Shown: positions 25,745 through 35,860, numbered from the stretch's first letter. The stretch is DNA of 64,000 bases from Shewanella halifaxensis HAW-EB4 (GCF_000019185.1 NC_010334.1:1612001-1676000); one strand, 5' to 3'. The notes: generated by a model not told the origin, from the sequence alone. Translations and numbers: made by a program.

Positions 25745-25762
25745 CAATTCAGTTAGCTAAAT

Positions 25763-26833
25763 TTAGCTTTTTTCTTTTTCGAAATCGCCATCATCAGATA
25801 ACACGATGCCTTTATCTTTCATTCGGCGACTCCATAGCTTACGAGCAAATTGCTGCATGTCTGCCACAGGGTCATTCGAATCGACAATTTCAAGGCCTAA
25901 TAGAGACTCAACGATATCTTCTAAGGTAACAATACCTTCGTTAGAACCATATTCATCAACTACCATCGCAATCTTGGTATTTCGCTTAATCATTAGCTCA
26001 AAAAGAGGTAGGATTTTGGCTGTCTCAGGGATAACCAATAAACTTCTCTTTAGTACTGCAATTGATTCTTTTGGCGTCGAGCGTTCAGCAAGCAAAATAT
26101 CGTTTCTATTGACGTAACCAATAATATTATCTGGATCTTCATCATAGACAGGAATTCGGGTAAATGGCTTGGCCATGAATCGCTGGGCAAACTCATCTTG
26201 AGTCAAGTCAGTAGGTAATCTAAACATGACTGTTCTTGGAGTCATGATGGCGGTTACAGGCATCTCTTTAACTGACAGCATTTGAGTTAAAATCTTCGAC
26301 TCTTGCTCATCAAGCTCTCCAGATGCGCGGCCGATCTCAGCCATTGCACTCATCTCTTGACGAATATACTGACCTTCATCCCCTTTGCCCATCAGCTTAG
26401 TAACCTGATTAGACATCCAAATGAGAGGTAAAGTACTACGTTCCATCCAAACCAATGCGATAGATACGGTTGGAGCCAGTGAGCGCCAATAGTTTGCACC
26501 TAAAGTTTTAGGAATGATCTCTGAGAAGAAGAGAATTAAGAAGGTAAGAACACCAGAAAATACGCCTAGCATCTCATCGCCAAATACCTTAGCAGCTTGC
26601 GCACCAGCAACAGCAGCACCAACGGTGTGTGCGATAGTGTTTAGCGTAAGGATTGAAACGAGAGGAGATTCAACGTTCTCTTTTTGCTTACGTAACCTGT
26701 TAGCAGCAGCTGGGTTGGTTTTTGTTAACGAGGCAATATAGCTTGGTGTAACAGAAAGCAATACAGCTTCAAATACACTACAAAGAAAAGAGACAGTAAT
26801 CGCGACAAATATTATAATGATAAGAGTTATCAT
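25763..26833 (-). CDS. CNNM/CorC-type membrane protein with CBS pair
   Basis: A 356-residue protein: DUF21 (CNNM) transmembrane domain at about 1-175 (first membrane segment LIIIIFVAITVSFLCSVFEA; ESPLVSILTLNTIAHTVGAA; FFSEIIPKTLG), then two CBS domains (TAIMTPRTVMFRLP; RIPVYDEDPDNIIGYVNRND; MVVDEYGSNEGIVTLEDIVE). This family is tied to magnesium or cobalt efflux. The C-terminal CorC/HlyC domain of longer relatives is absent, only a charged tail remains. It is divergent from rlmN. Confidence 0.87.
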   Translation of the reverse strand: MITLIIIIFVAITVSFLCSVFEAVLLSVTPSYIASLTKTNPAAANRLRKQKENVESPLVSILTLNTIAHTVGAAVAGAQAAKVFGDEMLGVFSGVLTFLILFFSEIIPKTLGANYWRSLAPTVSIALVWMERSTLPLIWMSNQVTKLMGKGDEGQYIRQEMSAMAEIGRASGELDEQESKILTQMLSVKEMPVTAIMTPRTVMFRLPTDLTQDEFAQRFMAKPFTRIPVYDEDPDNIIGYVNRNDILLAERSTPKESIAVLKRSLLVIPETAKILPLFELMIKRNTKIAMVVDEYGSNEGIVTLEDIVESLLGLEIVDSNDPVADMQQFARKLWSRRMKDKGIVLSDDGDFEKEKS

Positions 26834-26992
26834 AAAGGTGAAATTACACCTCCAAATGGCAGACCAAAATTAATCTGGGCGGATTCTAGCACAGGTTTTT
26901 AACTTTGGTGATAGCCTGCTGGCTAATATTTGTTAAGATCTGTATAATTCGCCGCCCGCAAGCAGGTTTTAGGTTTTTTGAGGTTAGACAAA

Positions 26993-28114
26993 ATGAGTGA
27001 AAAGAAGATCAATTTATTGGATCTTGATCGTAAAGCATTAAGAGTGCTATTTACCGAAATGGGTGAAAAACCGTTTCGTGCTGATCAATTGATGAAATGG
27101 ATTTATCATTTTGGCGTTAGTGACTTCGAAGAGATGACCAATATTAACAAAGTGTTGCGAGCAAAGCTTGCCGCTAAATGTGAAATTGTCGCACCTGAAA
27201 TATCAAGCTACCAAAAGTCAGTTGATGGCACGATTAAGTTCGCCATCAATGTAGGTGATGGCCAAGAAGTTGAAACGGTTTACATCCCAGAAGATGACCG
27301 TGCAACCTTGTGCGTATCGTCACAAGTCGGTTGTGCGCTTGAATGTACTTTCTGCTCTACAGCGCAGCAAGGCTTTAACCGTAACCTGACTGTTGCTGAA
27401 ATCGTTGGCCAGATTTGGCGTGTTGCCGACTTTATCGGTTTCGTTAAAGATACTGGCGAGCGTCCGATTACTAACGTCGTTATGATGGGCATGGGCGAGC
27501 CACTGCTTAACCTAAAGAACGTTATCCCTGCGATGGATATCATGCTTGATGACTTTGGTTTTAGTCTATCTAAGCGCCGCGTAACGCTATCAACATCAGG
27601 CGTTGTTCCTGCATTAGATAAACTCGGTGATGCACTTGATGTCGCATTAGCCGTGAGTATCCACGCGCCTAATGATGAGCTGCGTGATGTATTAGTGCCA
27701 GTTAACAAAAAGTATCCTTTAGAAGAGTTCCTTGGGGGGATTCGCCGCTATATTGCTAAGTCGAATGCTAACCGTGGTAGAGTGACGGTTGAATATGTCA
27801 TGCTCGATCACATTAATGACAGCACCGACCAAGCGCATGAGCTGGCCAAGTTGATGAAAGATACCCCTTGTAAGGTAAACTTGATCCCATTTAATCCTTA
27901 TCCTGGTTCTCCATACGGGCGTTCATCTAATTCTCGTATCGATAGATTCTCGAAAGTATTGATGGAATATGGTCTTACGGTTATCGTGCGTAAGACCCGC
28001 GGCGATGATATCGATGCAGCATGTGGCCAGCTAGCCGGTGATATTCGCGATAGAACCAAGCGTTTAGCGAAAAAACAAATGCAAGAGAGCCAAATTTCAG
28101 TCACAATGAACTAA
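26993..28114 (+). CDS. rlmN: Dual-specificity RNA methyltransferase RlmN
   Basis: A 373-residue radical-SAM enzyme methylating C2 of A2503 in 23S rRNA and A37 of some tRNAs. The start is set at ATG 26993 (MSEKKINLL). The TTG 15 nt upstream gives a longer frame but is not needed. The iron-sulfur cysteines are C114, C118, C121 in CALECTFC, with [22 protein letters not shown], and the C-terminal catalytic Cys in [12 protein letters not shown]. First gene of the conserved run rlmN-pilW-rodZ-ispG-hisS. Confidence 0.96.
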
Positions 28115-28134
28115 CTCTTTGTATCTACAGGTAG

Positions 28135-28935
28135 ATGGGCGCAACAATGAATCAGAGTAAGGTGGTGTTGCCACTGGTATTAATATTGTCATCTATGGTG
28201 ACAACGGGGTGCGTGACCCAAGATACCTATGCAGGGACCGATATCCCTGTCTCTGAACGAAAAGTCGATAAGGTTTCTGCTGCACGTCAGCGGATACAGC
28301 TCGGTTTAACCTATCTACAAAAAGGTAATAGTGAACAAGCCAAAGCGAACCTCGATCGAGCGTTGGCTTTTGCTCCAAATTTGGAAGAAGTTCATATTGC
28401 CTTTGCTTATTACTATCAATCCGTAGGTGAACTAGAGAAAACAGAACAAGCATACAGAAAAGCGATAAATGCGAGTGACGCCACGGGTGACTCGTACAAT
28501 AACTTCGGTGCATTTTTGTGTCAGCAGGGTAAATATGCTGAATCAGAAAAGATGTTTCTCAAAGCGGTTGATCAACCTCTGTATACTCGCTCGGCGTCCA
28601 CCTATGAAAATTTAGGTATTTGTAGCCGTAAAGCGGGTAAAATTAGCCAAGCGAAAAAATATTTTGCAATGGCGCTGCAGTACGACTCTAGACGACGTAC
28701 CTCTCTTATTGAACTCACTGAGATCGATTTAGAAGAGGGTGAGTATGTTGATGCTAGAGAACAGTTATCTCGTTACCATAGGGTAGCGGCAGAGTCTGCA
28801 ACCAGTCTGTCGCTCGGGATTAAAATTGAACAAGGTTTGAATGACGCAGATGCGGTAAGACGATTTGGTATCTTATTACTGGCAAAGTTTCCGCAGTCGA
28901 TTCAGGCCAAACAATATCGGGCTAGTATGCATTAA
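28135..28935 (+). CDS. pilW: Type IV pilus biogenesis/stability lipoprotein PilW (PilF)
   Basis: A 266-residue TPR lipoprotein with lipobox TTGC (Cys about 26), starting at ATG 28135 or 28147. TPR helices: QRIQLGLTYLQKGNSEQAKA, EEVHIAFAYYYQSVGELEKTE, DSYNNFGAFLCQQGKY. It is the pilotin helping the PilQ secretin assemble in the outer membrane. Its stop overlaps the rodZ start by one base (TAATG). The rlmN-pilW-rodZ order is conserved in gammaproteobacteria. Confidence 0.92.
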   Translation: MGATMNQSKVVLPLVLILSSMVTTGCVTQDTYAGTDIPVSERKVDKVSAARQRIQLGLTYLQKGNSEQAKANLDRALAFAPNLEEVHIAFAYYYQSVGELEKTEQAYRKAINASDATGDSYNNFGAFLCQQGKYAESEKMFLKAVDQPLYTRSASTYENLGICSRKAGKISQAKKYFAMALQYDSRRRTSLIELTEIDLEEGEYVDAREQLSRYHRVAAESATSLSLGIKIEQGLNDADAVRRFGILLLAKFPQSIQAKQYRASMH

Positions 28936-29918
28936 TGAAAAATGAACAGAATCAAGAGCCCAATGTAGACAACGAAAGCCTAGTGGATGAGCCGACGCTC
29001 ACACTGGGCGTTTTGCTAAAAACAGCCCGAGAAAGTAAGGGCTTGTCGATAGAGGCTATAGCATCACAATTGCATTTGCGCCCTACTATCATTCAAGAGA
29101 TTGAGGCTGATAATTTACAAGCAGTGGGTGCTGCGACTTATGTGCGAGGCTATGTGAAAAACTATGCTCGTGCAGTCCAAGCAGACCCGTTCACGGTACA
29201 AGAATGCTTAGATAAGCAGCTTGAGAGTGAAGAAAAACCGTCAATGCAGAGTTTTTCGCGTAAGACCACACATCAGGCTCGTGATGGCCGCTTAATGGCT
29301 CTCACTTATATTATCGTATTTGTGTTACTTGGCCTGATGGTACTTTGGTGGTTTCAAAAGTCCTCTATGGATTCCGCTGTAGATTATTCACAGCCAACCG
29401 CAGAAGAGGTTGCCGCTTCTGCAGAAGTCGGTCTTGCCAACCCTATAGATGCATTATTAGTCGATAACAGCGATTCTGGTGTCGAGCAAATGGCATCCTC
29501 GAGTGAAGAGCCAGCTGAAAGTGCAGTTAGCACTGCTCAAGATGCGCCAACTGCGGCCTCTAATGAACAGTCACAAACAACTCAGTCACCAGCAGCAACG
29601 CAGGCGACTGAGCCAGCCCAGATAGAACCTAACGCTCAAGCGTCTGCTGAGAGTGAAGATAAGGTCTTGGGTTCGACCCTTACGCTATCCTTAACAGGTG
29701 ACTGCTGGATAAAAGTGACCGATGGCAATGGTAACGTATTGGTCAGTGACCTTAAAAAATCGGGCAGCGAAATTAATCTCAAAGGGGCTGAGCCGTTTTC
29801 GGTGACCTTAGGAGCCCCTCAAGTTGTTAACATCCAACTAAACGGTAAATCCATTAGTTTGGATCAGTATCCTAGCGGTAAGGTGGCAAAAATGACATTG
29901 CCACACGCTGGACAATAA
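28935..29918 (+). CDS. rodZ: Cytoskeleton protein RodZ
   Basis: A 327-residue bitopic inner-membrane protein: N-terminal helix-turn-helix (LGVLLKTARESKGLSIEAIA to YVRGYVKNYA, about 24-95), membrane segment about 122-140 (ALTYIIVFVLLGLMVLWW), a Ser/Ala/Gln-rich linker and a C-terminal DUF4115 beta domain (GDCWIKVTDGNGNVLVSDL). It links MreB filaments to the wall-elongation machinery. It is translationally coupled to pilW. Confidence 0.94.
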   Translation: MKNEQNQEPNVDNESLVDEPTLTLGVLLKTARESKGLSIEAIASQLHLRPTIIQEIEADNLQAVGAATYVRGYVKNYARAVQADPFTVQECLDKQLESEEKPSMQSFSRKTTHQARDGRLMALTYIIVFVLLGLMVLWWFQKSSMDSAVDYSQPTAEEVAASAEVGLANPIDALLVDNSDSGVEQMASSSEEPAESAVSTAQDAPTAASNEQSQTTQSPAATQATEPAQIEPNAQASAESEDKVLGSTLTLSLTGDCWIKVTDGNGNVLVSDLKKSGSEINLKGAEPFSVTLGAPQVVNIQLNGKSISLDQYPSGKVAKMTLPHAGQ

Positions 29919-29940
29919 CAGATCACAGAGCACAAAGACG

Positions 29941-31056
29941 ATGTATAACGAATCTCCAATTATCAGACGCAAATCAAGCCGAATTTATGTCGGTAATGTA
30001 CCTATTGGTGATGGTGCGCCAATTGCGGTGCAGTCGATGACCAATACTCGCACTACAGATGTTGAAGCAACGGTTGCGCAAATTAAGGCGTTAGAGAAAG
30101 TCGGTGCTGACATTGTTCGCGTTTCAGTTCCAACAATGGATGCAGCAGAAGCTTTTAAGTTTATCAAGCAGCAAACCAATATCCCGTTGATCGCCGATAT
30201 CCATTTTGATTACCGTATCGCACTTAAAGTGGCTGAGTACGGTGTGGATTGCTTGCGTATTAACCCAGGTAACATTGGTAACGAAGAGCGTATACGCAGC
30301 GTAGTTGAATGCGCGCGTGATAAAAATATTCCCATTCGTATCGGTGTTAATGGCGGTTCATTAGAGAAAGATCTGATGGACAAATATAAAGAGCCAACGC
30401 CAGAAGCTTTGCTTGAATCGGCAATGCGCCATGTGGATATTCTAGACCGTCTAAACTTCGACCAGTTCAAGGTCAGTGTTAAAGCATCAGATGTATTCTT
30501 GGCCGTTGAGTCATATCGTTTATTGGCTAAACAAATTATACAACCACTGCATCTTGGTATTACCGAAGCGGGCGGTGCTCGTGCAGGTTCGGTTAAATCA
30601 GCTGTGGGTCTAGGTATGTTACTGGCTGATGGTATCGGTGACACTTTGCGGATCTCTCTTGCTGCCGATCCGGTAGAAGAGATCAAAGTTGGCTTCGATA
30701 TTTTGAAATCTTTACGTATTCGCTCGCGCGGTATTAATTTTATTGCTTGTCCATCGTGCTCGCGCCAAGAATTTGATGTGATTTCAACAGTGAATGAGCT
30801 TGAGCAACGTCTTGAAGATATCGTGACGCCAATGGACGTATCGATTATAGGTTGCGTGGTGAATGGCCCTGGTGAAGCACTGGTGTCAGATATCGGTTTG
30901 ACCGGTGGTAACCGCATGAGTGGTTATTACGACGATGGCGTGCGCCAAAAAGAGCGTTTTGACAACAATAATATTGTTGATTCGTTAGAAGCGAAAATTC
31001 GCGCGAAAGCGGCGATAGTTGCAAGTCGTATTCCGGCGCAAGATTTAAATAAGTAA
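29941..31056 (+). CDS. ispG: 4-hydroxy-3-methylbut-2-enyl-diphosphate synthase IspG
   Basis: A 371-residue iron-sulfur enzyme of the MEP isoprenoid pathway, same length as E. coli IspG (372). TIM-barrel N-terminus with VQSMTNTRTTDVEATVAQI and ADIHFDYRIAL; the cluster cysteines are in FIACPSCSRQ and IIGCVVNGPGE. It follows rodZ by 22 nt in the same operon and is closed by a terminator. Confidence 0.97.
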   Translation: MYNESPIIRRKSSRIYVGNVPIGDGAPIAVQSMTNTRTTDVEATVAQIKALEKVGADIVRVSVPTMDAAEAFKFIKQQTNIPLIADIHFDYRIALKVAEYGVDCLRINPGNIGNEERIRSVVECARDKNIPIRIGVNGGSLEKDLMDKYKEPTPEALLESAMRHVDILDRLNFDQFKVSVKASDVFLAVESYRLLAKQIIQPLHLGITEAGGARAGSVKSAVGLGMLLADGIGDTLRISLAADPVEEIKVGFDILKSLRIRSRGINFIACPSCSRQEFDVISTVNELEQRLEDIVTPMDVSIIGCVVNGPGEALVSDIGLTGGNRMSGYYDDGVRQKERFDNNNIVDSLEAKIRAKAAIVASRIPAQDLNK

Positions 31057-31066
31057 GTACAATATC

Positions 31067-31100
31067 ATCACAAGCCGCCTCTGCGTGCTTGTGATTTTTT
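31067..31100 (+). terminator. Terminator between ispG and hisS
   Basis: ATCACAAGC (31067-31075) pairs with GCTTGTGAT (31087-31095), followed by TTTTT. Confidence 0.8.
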
Positions 31101-31117
31101 ATGGGTGAATGCACCTG

Positions 31118-31157
31118 TTGTACGTTTAGTCTCGAAACGCCTATAATGTGAGGCGTT
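31118..31157 (+). promoter_or_regulatory. hisS promoter overlapping a terminator-like hairpin
   Basis: TTGTAC (31118-31123), an 18-bp spacer and TATAAT (31142-31147). The -10 lies in the loop of the hairpin AACGCCT (31136-31142) / AGGCGTT (31151-31157), which is followed by TTTT. So the element could both stop read-through from ispG and start hisS transcription. Confidence 0.55.
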
Positions 31158-31193
31158 TTTTAATTTTATATAGCAAATTTGACGAGTCGAATA

Positions 31194-32468
31194 GTGGCAA
31201 AACAGATCCAAGCGATTCGCGGAATGAATGACATTCTGCCTACTCAAAGTCCTTTATGGCAAAAACTTGAAACCGTATTACGTGAGACTGTGGGTTCATA
31301 CGGTTACAGCGAAATTCGTACTCCTATCGTTGAAAGTACAGATCTCTTTAAGCGCTCTATCGGTGAAGTGACTGATATCGTTGAAAAAGAGATGTATACC
31401 TTTGAAGATAGAAACGGTGACAGCTTAACGCTGCGTCCAGAAGGCACTGCCTCAACTGTTCGCGCGGGTAATGAGCACGGTTTATTATACAACCAAGAGC
31501 AGCGTCTTTGGTATATGGGCCCAATGTTCCGCCACGAACGCCCTCAAAAAGGTCGTTACCGTCAATTCCACCAGTTTGGTGTTGAAGTCTATGGCATCCC
31601 AACGGCTGATATCGATGCAGAAGTCTTAATGCTATCTGCCAAGCTATGGGAAAAACTCGGTATTACCGAGCATGTGACCTTAGAGCTAAATACCTTAGGT
31701 GATGTTGAAGAACGCGCCGCTTACCGTGATGCCTTAATTGCTTTCTTAGAGCAACACAAAGAGGTGTTAGACGAAGATAGTCAGCGTCGTATGTACAGCA
31801 ACCCATTACGTGTACTCGATTCTAAAAATGCCGATGTACAGGCGCTTTTGGCCGATGCCCCAGTGTTAATGGACTACTTTGGTGAAGACACGCGCTCACA
31901 TTTCTCACATTTATGTGAACTCTTAGAGGCTGTCGGTATCCAATACACAATCAATCCTCGCCTAGTGCGCGGTTTAGATTATTATAATCGCACGGTTTTT
32001 GAGTGGGTCACATCAAGCTTAGGTTCACAAGGCACAGTTTTAGCCGGTGGACGTTACGACGGGCTTGTGGGTCAGCTTGGCGGTAAGCCAACTCCAGCTG
32101 TAGGTTTTGCAATGGGCCTTGAGCGCATCGTATTACTGCTAGAAACACTTGAACTAGACAAGGACATTGGTCCAAGCGTCGACGTCTACGTGACAGCAAT
32201 GGGTGACAATTGCCGCGTTGAAGCGATTAAGATCGCTCAAGAGCTAAGAGCAAGCTTGCCAACTGCTAAAGTGATGAGCCATTGTGGTGGCGGTAACTTT
32301 AAGAAGCAGATGAAGCGTGCCGATAAGAGTGGTGCCACTGTTGCGCTAGTGATTGGCGAAGATGAACTTGCCAATAACCAAGTCGCAGTGAAGCATCTTC
32401 GCGAAGATAAAGCACAAGAATTAGTTGCCCGTGATGCGTTGGCGACTTATATTGCAGAACTGATTTAA
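31194..32468 (+). CDS. hisS: Histidine-tRNA ligase
   Basis: A 424-residue class II synthetase, identical in length to E. coli HisS when started at GTG 31194 (MAKQIQAIRGMND). The TTG at 31179 is rejected on this basis. Class II motifs: RHERPQKGRYRQFHQFGVE (motif 2), VRGLDYYNRTVFEWV (HisA), and AVGFAMGLERIVLLLE (motif 3). The C-terminal anticodon-binding domain starts about 330. It precedes yfgM by 14 nt. Confidence 0.97.
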   Translation: MAKQIQAIRGMNDILPTQSPLWQKLETVLRETVGSYGYSEIRTPIVESTDLFKRSIGEVTDIVEKEMYTFEDRNGDSLTLRPEGTASTVRAGNEHGLLYNQEQRLWYMGPMFRHERPQKGRYRQFHQFGVEVYGIPTADIDAEVLMLSAKLWEKLGITEHVTLELNTLGDVEERAAYRDALIAFLEQHKEVLDEDSQRRMYSNPLRVLDSKNADVQALLADAPVLMDYFGEDTRSHFSHLCELLEAVGIQYTINPRLVRGLDYYNRTVFEWVTSSLGSQGTVLAGGRYDGLVGQLGGKPTPAVGFAMGLERIVLLLETLELDKDIGPSVDVYVTAMGDNCRVEAIKIAQELRASLPTAKVMSHCGGGNFKKQMKRADKSGATVALVIGEDELANNQVAVKHLREDKAQELVARDALATYIAELI

Positions 32469-32482
32469 AAGGGGAAGACTAA

Positions 32483-33103
32483 GTGGAAATCTATAGCACA
32501 GAAGAGCAACAAGTAGATGCTATCAAACAGTTCTGGAAAGATTACGGCACATCAGTTGTTGTTGGCGCCGTTGTCGGTTTAGGTGGATTATTCGGTTGGA
32601 ACTATTATTCTGACTATCAAGTGGCTCAAGCTGAAGCCGCTTCTGAGTCATTCCAAGCGTTGAGCAACCAAAATAGCTCAGATGCAGCTATGTTAGGCGC
32701 TGCAGAAAACTTCGCTAAAGAGCACGGTCAAAAAGGTTATCAGTCACTACTTGAGCTATTAGTAGCAAAATCAGCAGTGGAAGCCGGCGATTTAGATAAA
32801 GCAGAGACTACGCTAAAGACCGTGATTGCAACCAATGTTGATAACAGCATTGTGCTTATTGCAACGATGCGTTTAGCACGTGTGCAAGCTGAGAAAGGTC
32901 AATACGCGACAGCAATTACCACGCTTGATCAAATTACCGATCCAGCATCAGTAGCTCAAAGAGATGAGCTAAAAGGTGATTTCTTAGTACGCCAAGGTGA
33001 AACAGAAAAGGCAAAGGTTGCCTATCAAACTGCGGTAGACAATGGTGGCACTATGACGAGTCCAGCATTACAAATGAAGCTTGATAATCTGAACAAGGCA
33101 TAA
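32483..33103 (+). CDS. yfgM: YfgM, SecYEG-associated ancillary protein
   Basis: A 206-residue bitopic membrane protein with GTG start. N-terminal EEQQVDAIKQFWKDYGTSV leads into one membrane segment (about 24-42, VVVGAVVGLGGLFGWNYYS), then a periplasmic TPR domain (LGAAENFAKEHGQKGYQSLL and following). It associates with the SecYEG translocon and PpiD and helps hand over secreted proteins. It lies between hisS and bamB, 11 nt before bamB, the conserved order. Confidence 0.93.
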   Translation: MEIYSTEEQQVDAIKQFWKDYGTSVVVGAVVGLGGLFGWNYYSDYQVAQAEAASESFQALSNQNSSDAAMLGAAENFAKEHGQKGYQSLLELLVAKSAVEAGDLDKAETTLKTVIATNVDNSIVLIATMRLARVQAEKGQYATAITTLDQITDPASVAQRDELKGDFLVRQGETEKAKVAYQTAVDNGGTMTSPALQMKLDNLNKA

Positions 33104-33114
33104 GGAATCTGCCC

Positions 33115-34302
33115 ATGAAGTCTTGGTGCAAAACACTGCTCGCATGTGGCATGAGCATAGGCATGTTATCGGCCTGTTCATCTAGTGATGTGGAAGAAGA
33201 GCCGATCACACCACTTAGCGAGATTGAAGCTAGCGTGTTCCCTGAAGTTAGCTGGAGTGCGAATGTGGGTGATGGGGTAGGCGATTATTATTCTCGTCTG
33301 CGTCCAGAAGCTCGTTATGACAAACTGTTCGTTGCGGACCGTTACGGTAAGGTCGAAGCATTCGATGAAGTAACGGGTGAACGTGTTTGGCAAAATGACT
33401 TTAGCTCTGCATTTAGAGATAATGCTCTAGCCAAAAACAAAGGCGCACGTTTGGCAGGCGGTGTTACCGCTGCACGTAACAAGGTATTTGTGGGTGGAGA
33501 AAGCGGCCTGTTAGCAGCATTTGATGAAGCGACAGGTGAAGCCGTTTGGCATGTTATTGCCGGTGGTGAGCTGTTATCGGCACCTACGGTTGGTGAAGAC
33601 GTCGTTGTGGTCAACACTGGTGCGGGTACCTTAGAAGCGTTTGACGTGGAAGATGGTACTCTGCAGTGGGTTTATGAGAATCAACTCCCCACCCTGACCC
33701 TACGTGGTACAGGTTCAGCTTCATATGAAGCCGGTGGATTCTTTGTTGGCACTGCTGATGGTAAAATTGCCGTAGTGATTAAAAACAATGGTCAAGCTGC
33801 TTGGGAGCAAGCTATCTACACGCCATCGGGAGGCAATGAGTTCTCGCGTATGGCCGATGTTGATATGAAGCCGTTGTTAGTAGGCGAAAATCTATACGCT
33901 GTTAGTTATAATGGTAATCTAGTTTCAATGGAAATGCGTACAGGCCGTATCGTTTGGTCACGTAGTTATTCAAGCTTCCATGAACTGGCTTATTCGGGCG
34001 CAAGCCTATTTGTGGTCGACGATCACAGCCGCATTTATTCTGTTGATAGACGAAATGGTCTAGAGTTATGGAATAATGCAGAACTTGCTAACCGTAATTT
34101 AACCGCGCCAGTCGTGTTTAAAGATTACGTGGTAGTGGGTGATTTTGAGGGGTATCTTCACTTCTTAAATAAGTCTGACGGTCAAATTGTTGGACGTGTA
34201 GAAGTCGATAGCTCTGGTTTATACAGTCAGCCATTGGTCGTTAATGACAACCTATATGTGCAGACTCGTGGTGGACAAGTGGTTCGAGTAACACTTCCGT
34301 AA
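33115..34302 (+). CDS. bamB: Outer membrane assembly lipoprotein BamB
   Basis: A 395-residue lipoprotein with lipobox LSAC (Cys about 21) and an eight-bladed PQQ-type beta-propeller, seen as repeated AFDE-x-TGExVW and LLAAFDEATGEAVW motifs. BamB binds BamA in the BAM complex. With bamE at 9.9 kb the window carries two BAM lipoproteins. A terminator follows and der starts 85 nt later. Confidence 0.96.
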   Translation: MKSWCKTLLACGMSIGMLSACSSSDVEEEPITPLSEIEASVFPEVSWSANVGDGVGDYYSRLRPEARYDKLFVADRYGKVEAFDEVTGERVWQNDFSSAFRDNALAKNKGARLAGGVTAARNKVFVGGESGLLAAFDEATGEAVWHVIAGGELLSAPTVGEDVVVVNTGAGTLEAFDVEDGTLQWVYENQLPTLTLRGTGSASYEAGGFFVGTADGKIAVVIKNNGQAAWEQAIYTPSGGNEFSRMADVDMKPLLVGENLYAVSYNGNLVSMEMRTGRIVWSRSYSSFHELAYSGASLFVVDDHSRIYSVDRRNGLELWNNAELANRNLTAPVVFKDYVVVGDFEGYLHFLNKSDGQIVGRVEVDSSGLYSQPLVVNDNLYVQTRGGQVVRVTLP

Positions 34303-34324
34303 GCCAAGTCGTTAGAGATGATAA

Positions 34325-34354
34325 GGCCCCTGGATGTGTATCTGGGGGCTTTTT
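34325..34354 (+). terminator. Terminator between bamB and der
   Basis: GGCCCC-TGGA / TCT-GGGGGCT imperfect stem followed by TTTTT (34350-34354). Confidence 0.7.
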
Positions 34355-34387
34355 AGTTATTAGAAATAGAGTAATAGAGGCAATTAA

Positions 34388-35860
34388 ATGATTCCTGTTG
34401 TGGCCCTTGTAGGGCGACCAAACGTTGGTAAGTCGACCCTTTTTAACCGACTTACCCGTACTAGAGATGCGCTTGTCGCTGACTTTCCTGGGCTAACTCG
34501 GGATCGTAAATACGGCCGAGCACATCTTGCAGGTTATGAGTTTATCGTAGTTGATACTGGCGGTATCGACGGCACCGAAGAAGGGATTGAAACTCGCATG
34601 GCCGAGCAATCTCTAGCGGCAATTGAAGAAGCGGATGTTGTGCTGTTTCTTACCGATGCCCGTGCTGGTCTAACTGCTGCCGATCTTGCGATTGCTCAAC
34701 ATTTACGTAGCCGTGAAAAAACCACCTTTGTTGTTGCTAACAAGGTTGATGGTATCGATGCGGATTCAGCTTGTGCCGAATTTTGGTCATTAGGTCTAGG
34801 TGAAGTTTACCAAATGGCTGCGGCTCAGGGCCGCGGCGTGACCAACATGATCGAGTATTCTTTAGCGCCATACGCAGAAGCGATGGGTATCGTTAAGCAA
34901 GAAGACGGTGATGATGACGAAGAAGAGCGTGAGTTCACCGAAGAAGAAGCGGAAGCTGAGCAGAAACGTCTGCAAGACTTGCCAATTAAGCTTGCTATCA
35001 TTGGTAAGCCAAACGTAGGTAAGTCAACGTTAACTAACCGTATCTTAGGTGAAGAGCGCGTTGTAGTTTATGACGAGCCTGGCACGACTCGCGACAGTAT
35101 TTACATTCCTATGGAACGTCAAGGCCGTGAGTACGTATTGATTGACACCGCAGGTGTTCGTCGTCGTAGCAAGGTGCATGAAACCGTTGAGAAATTCTCG
35201 GTGATTAAGACCCTTAAAGCGGTTGAAGACAGTAACGTGGTATTGCTGGTTATCGATGCCCGTGAAGGTATTGCTGAGCAAGACTTAGGTCTATTAGGTT
35301 TCGTGCTAAACGCGGGCCGCGCATTGGTTATTGCCGTTAACAAGTGGGACGGTATTGATCAGAATGTTAAAGACAGAGTGAAGACTGAACTTGATCGCCG
35401 TTTAGGCTTTATCGATTTCGCCCGTATTCACTTTATCTCTGCACTGCACGGTACTGGTGTGGGTCACTTGTTTGAGTCAATCGAAGAAGCGTATGACAGT
35501 GCGACGCGCCGTGTAAGTACATCAATGCTGACTCGTATCATGCAGATGTCTCAAGACGATCACCAGCCACCGTTGGTTAACGGTCGCCGTGTTAAGCTTA
35601 AATACGCTCACGCTGGTGGTTACAACCCTCCAATCGTGGTTGTACACGGTAACCAGGTTAAGAAGCTTCCAGACTCTTACAAGCGTTATATGATGAACTA
35701 CTTCCGTCGTTCATTGAAGGTGATTGGTACGCCAATCCAGTTACGCTTCCAAGAAGGTGGCAACCCGTTTGAGGGCTTGAACACCAAGAAGCTTACTGTG
35801 AGCCAAGAGCGACGTCGTAAGCGTATGGTTGGCCATATTCGCGATAAGAATAAGGATTAA
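34388..35860 (+). CDS. der: GTPase Der (EngA)
   Basis: 490 residues, the same as E. coli Der. Two tandem G domains: GRPNVGKS (about 8-15) with DTGG and NKVD, and GKPNVGKS (about 206-213) with DTAG and NKWD. An acidic linker (EDGDDDEEEREFTEEEAEAE) separates them, and a KH-like C-terminal domain follows. Der is essential for 50S ribosomal subunit maturation. In E. coli der and xseA are close; here 5.7 kb of other DNA lies between. Confidence 0.98.
   Translation: MIPVVALVGRPNVGKSTLFNRLTRTRDALVADFPGLTRDRKYGRAHLAGYEFIVVDTGGIDGTEEGIETRMAEQSLAAIEEADVVLFLTDARAGLTAADLAIAQHLRSREKTTFVVANKVDGIDADSACAEFWSLGLGEVYQMAAAQGRGVTNMIEYSLAPYAEAMGIVKQEDGDDDEEEREFTEEEAEAEQKRLQDLPIKLAIIGKPNVGKSTLTNRILGEERVVVYDEPGTTRDSIYIPMERQGREYVLIDTAGVRRRSKVHETVEKFSVIKTLKAVEDSNVVLLVIDAREGIAEQDLGLLGFVLNAGRALVIAVNKWDGIDQNVKDRVKTELDRRLGFIDFARIHFISALHGTGVGHLFESIEEAYDSATRRVSTSMLTRIMQMSQDDHQPPLVNGRRVKLKYAHAGGYNPPIVVVHGNQVKKLPDSYKRYMMNYFRRSLKVIGTPIQLRFQEGGNPFEGLNTKKLTVSQERRRKRMVGHIRDKNKD

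Noticed and set aside
30210..30917. 235-codon ORF antisense to ispG
   Set aside because: It is the mirror of a well-conserved gene, with no RBS or domain.
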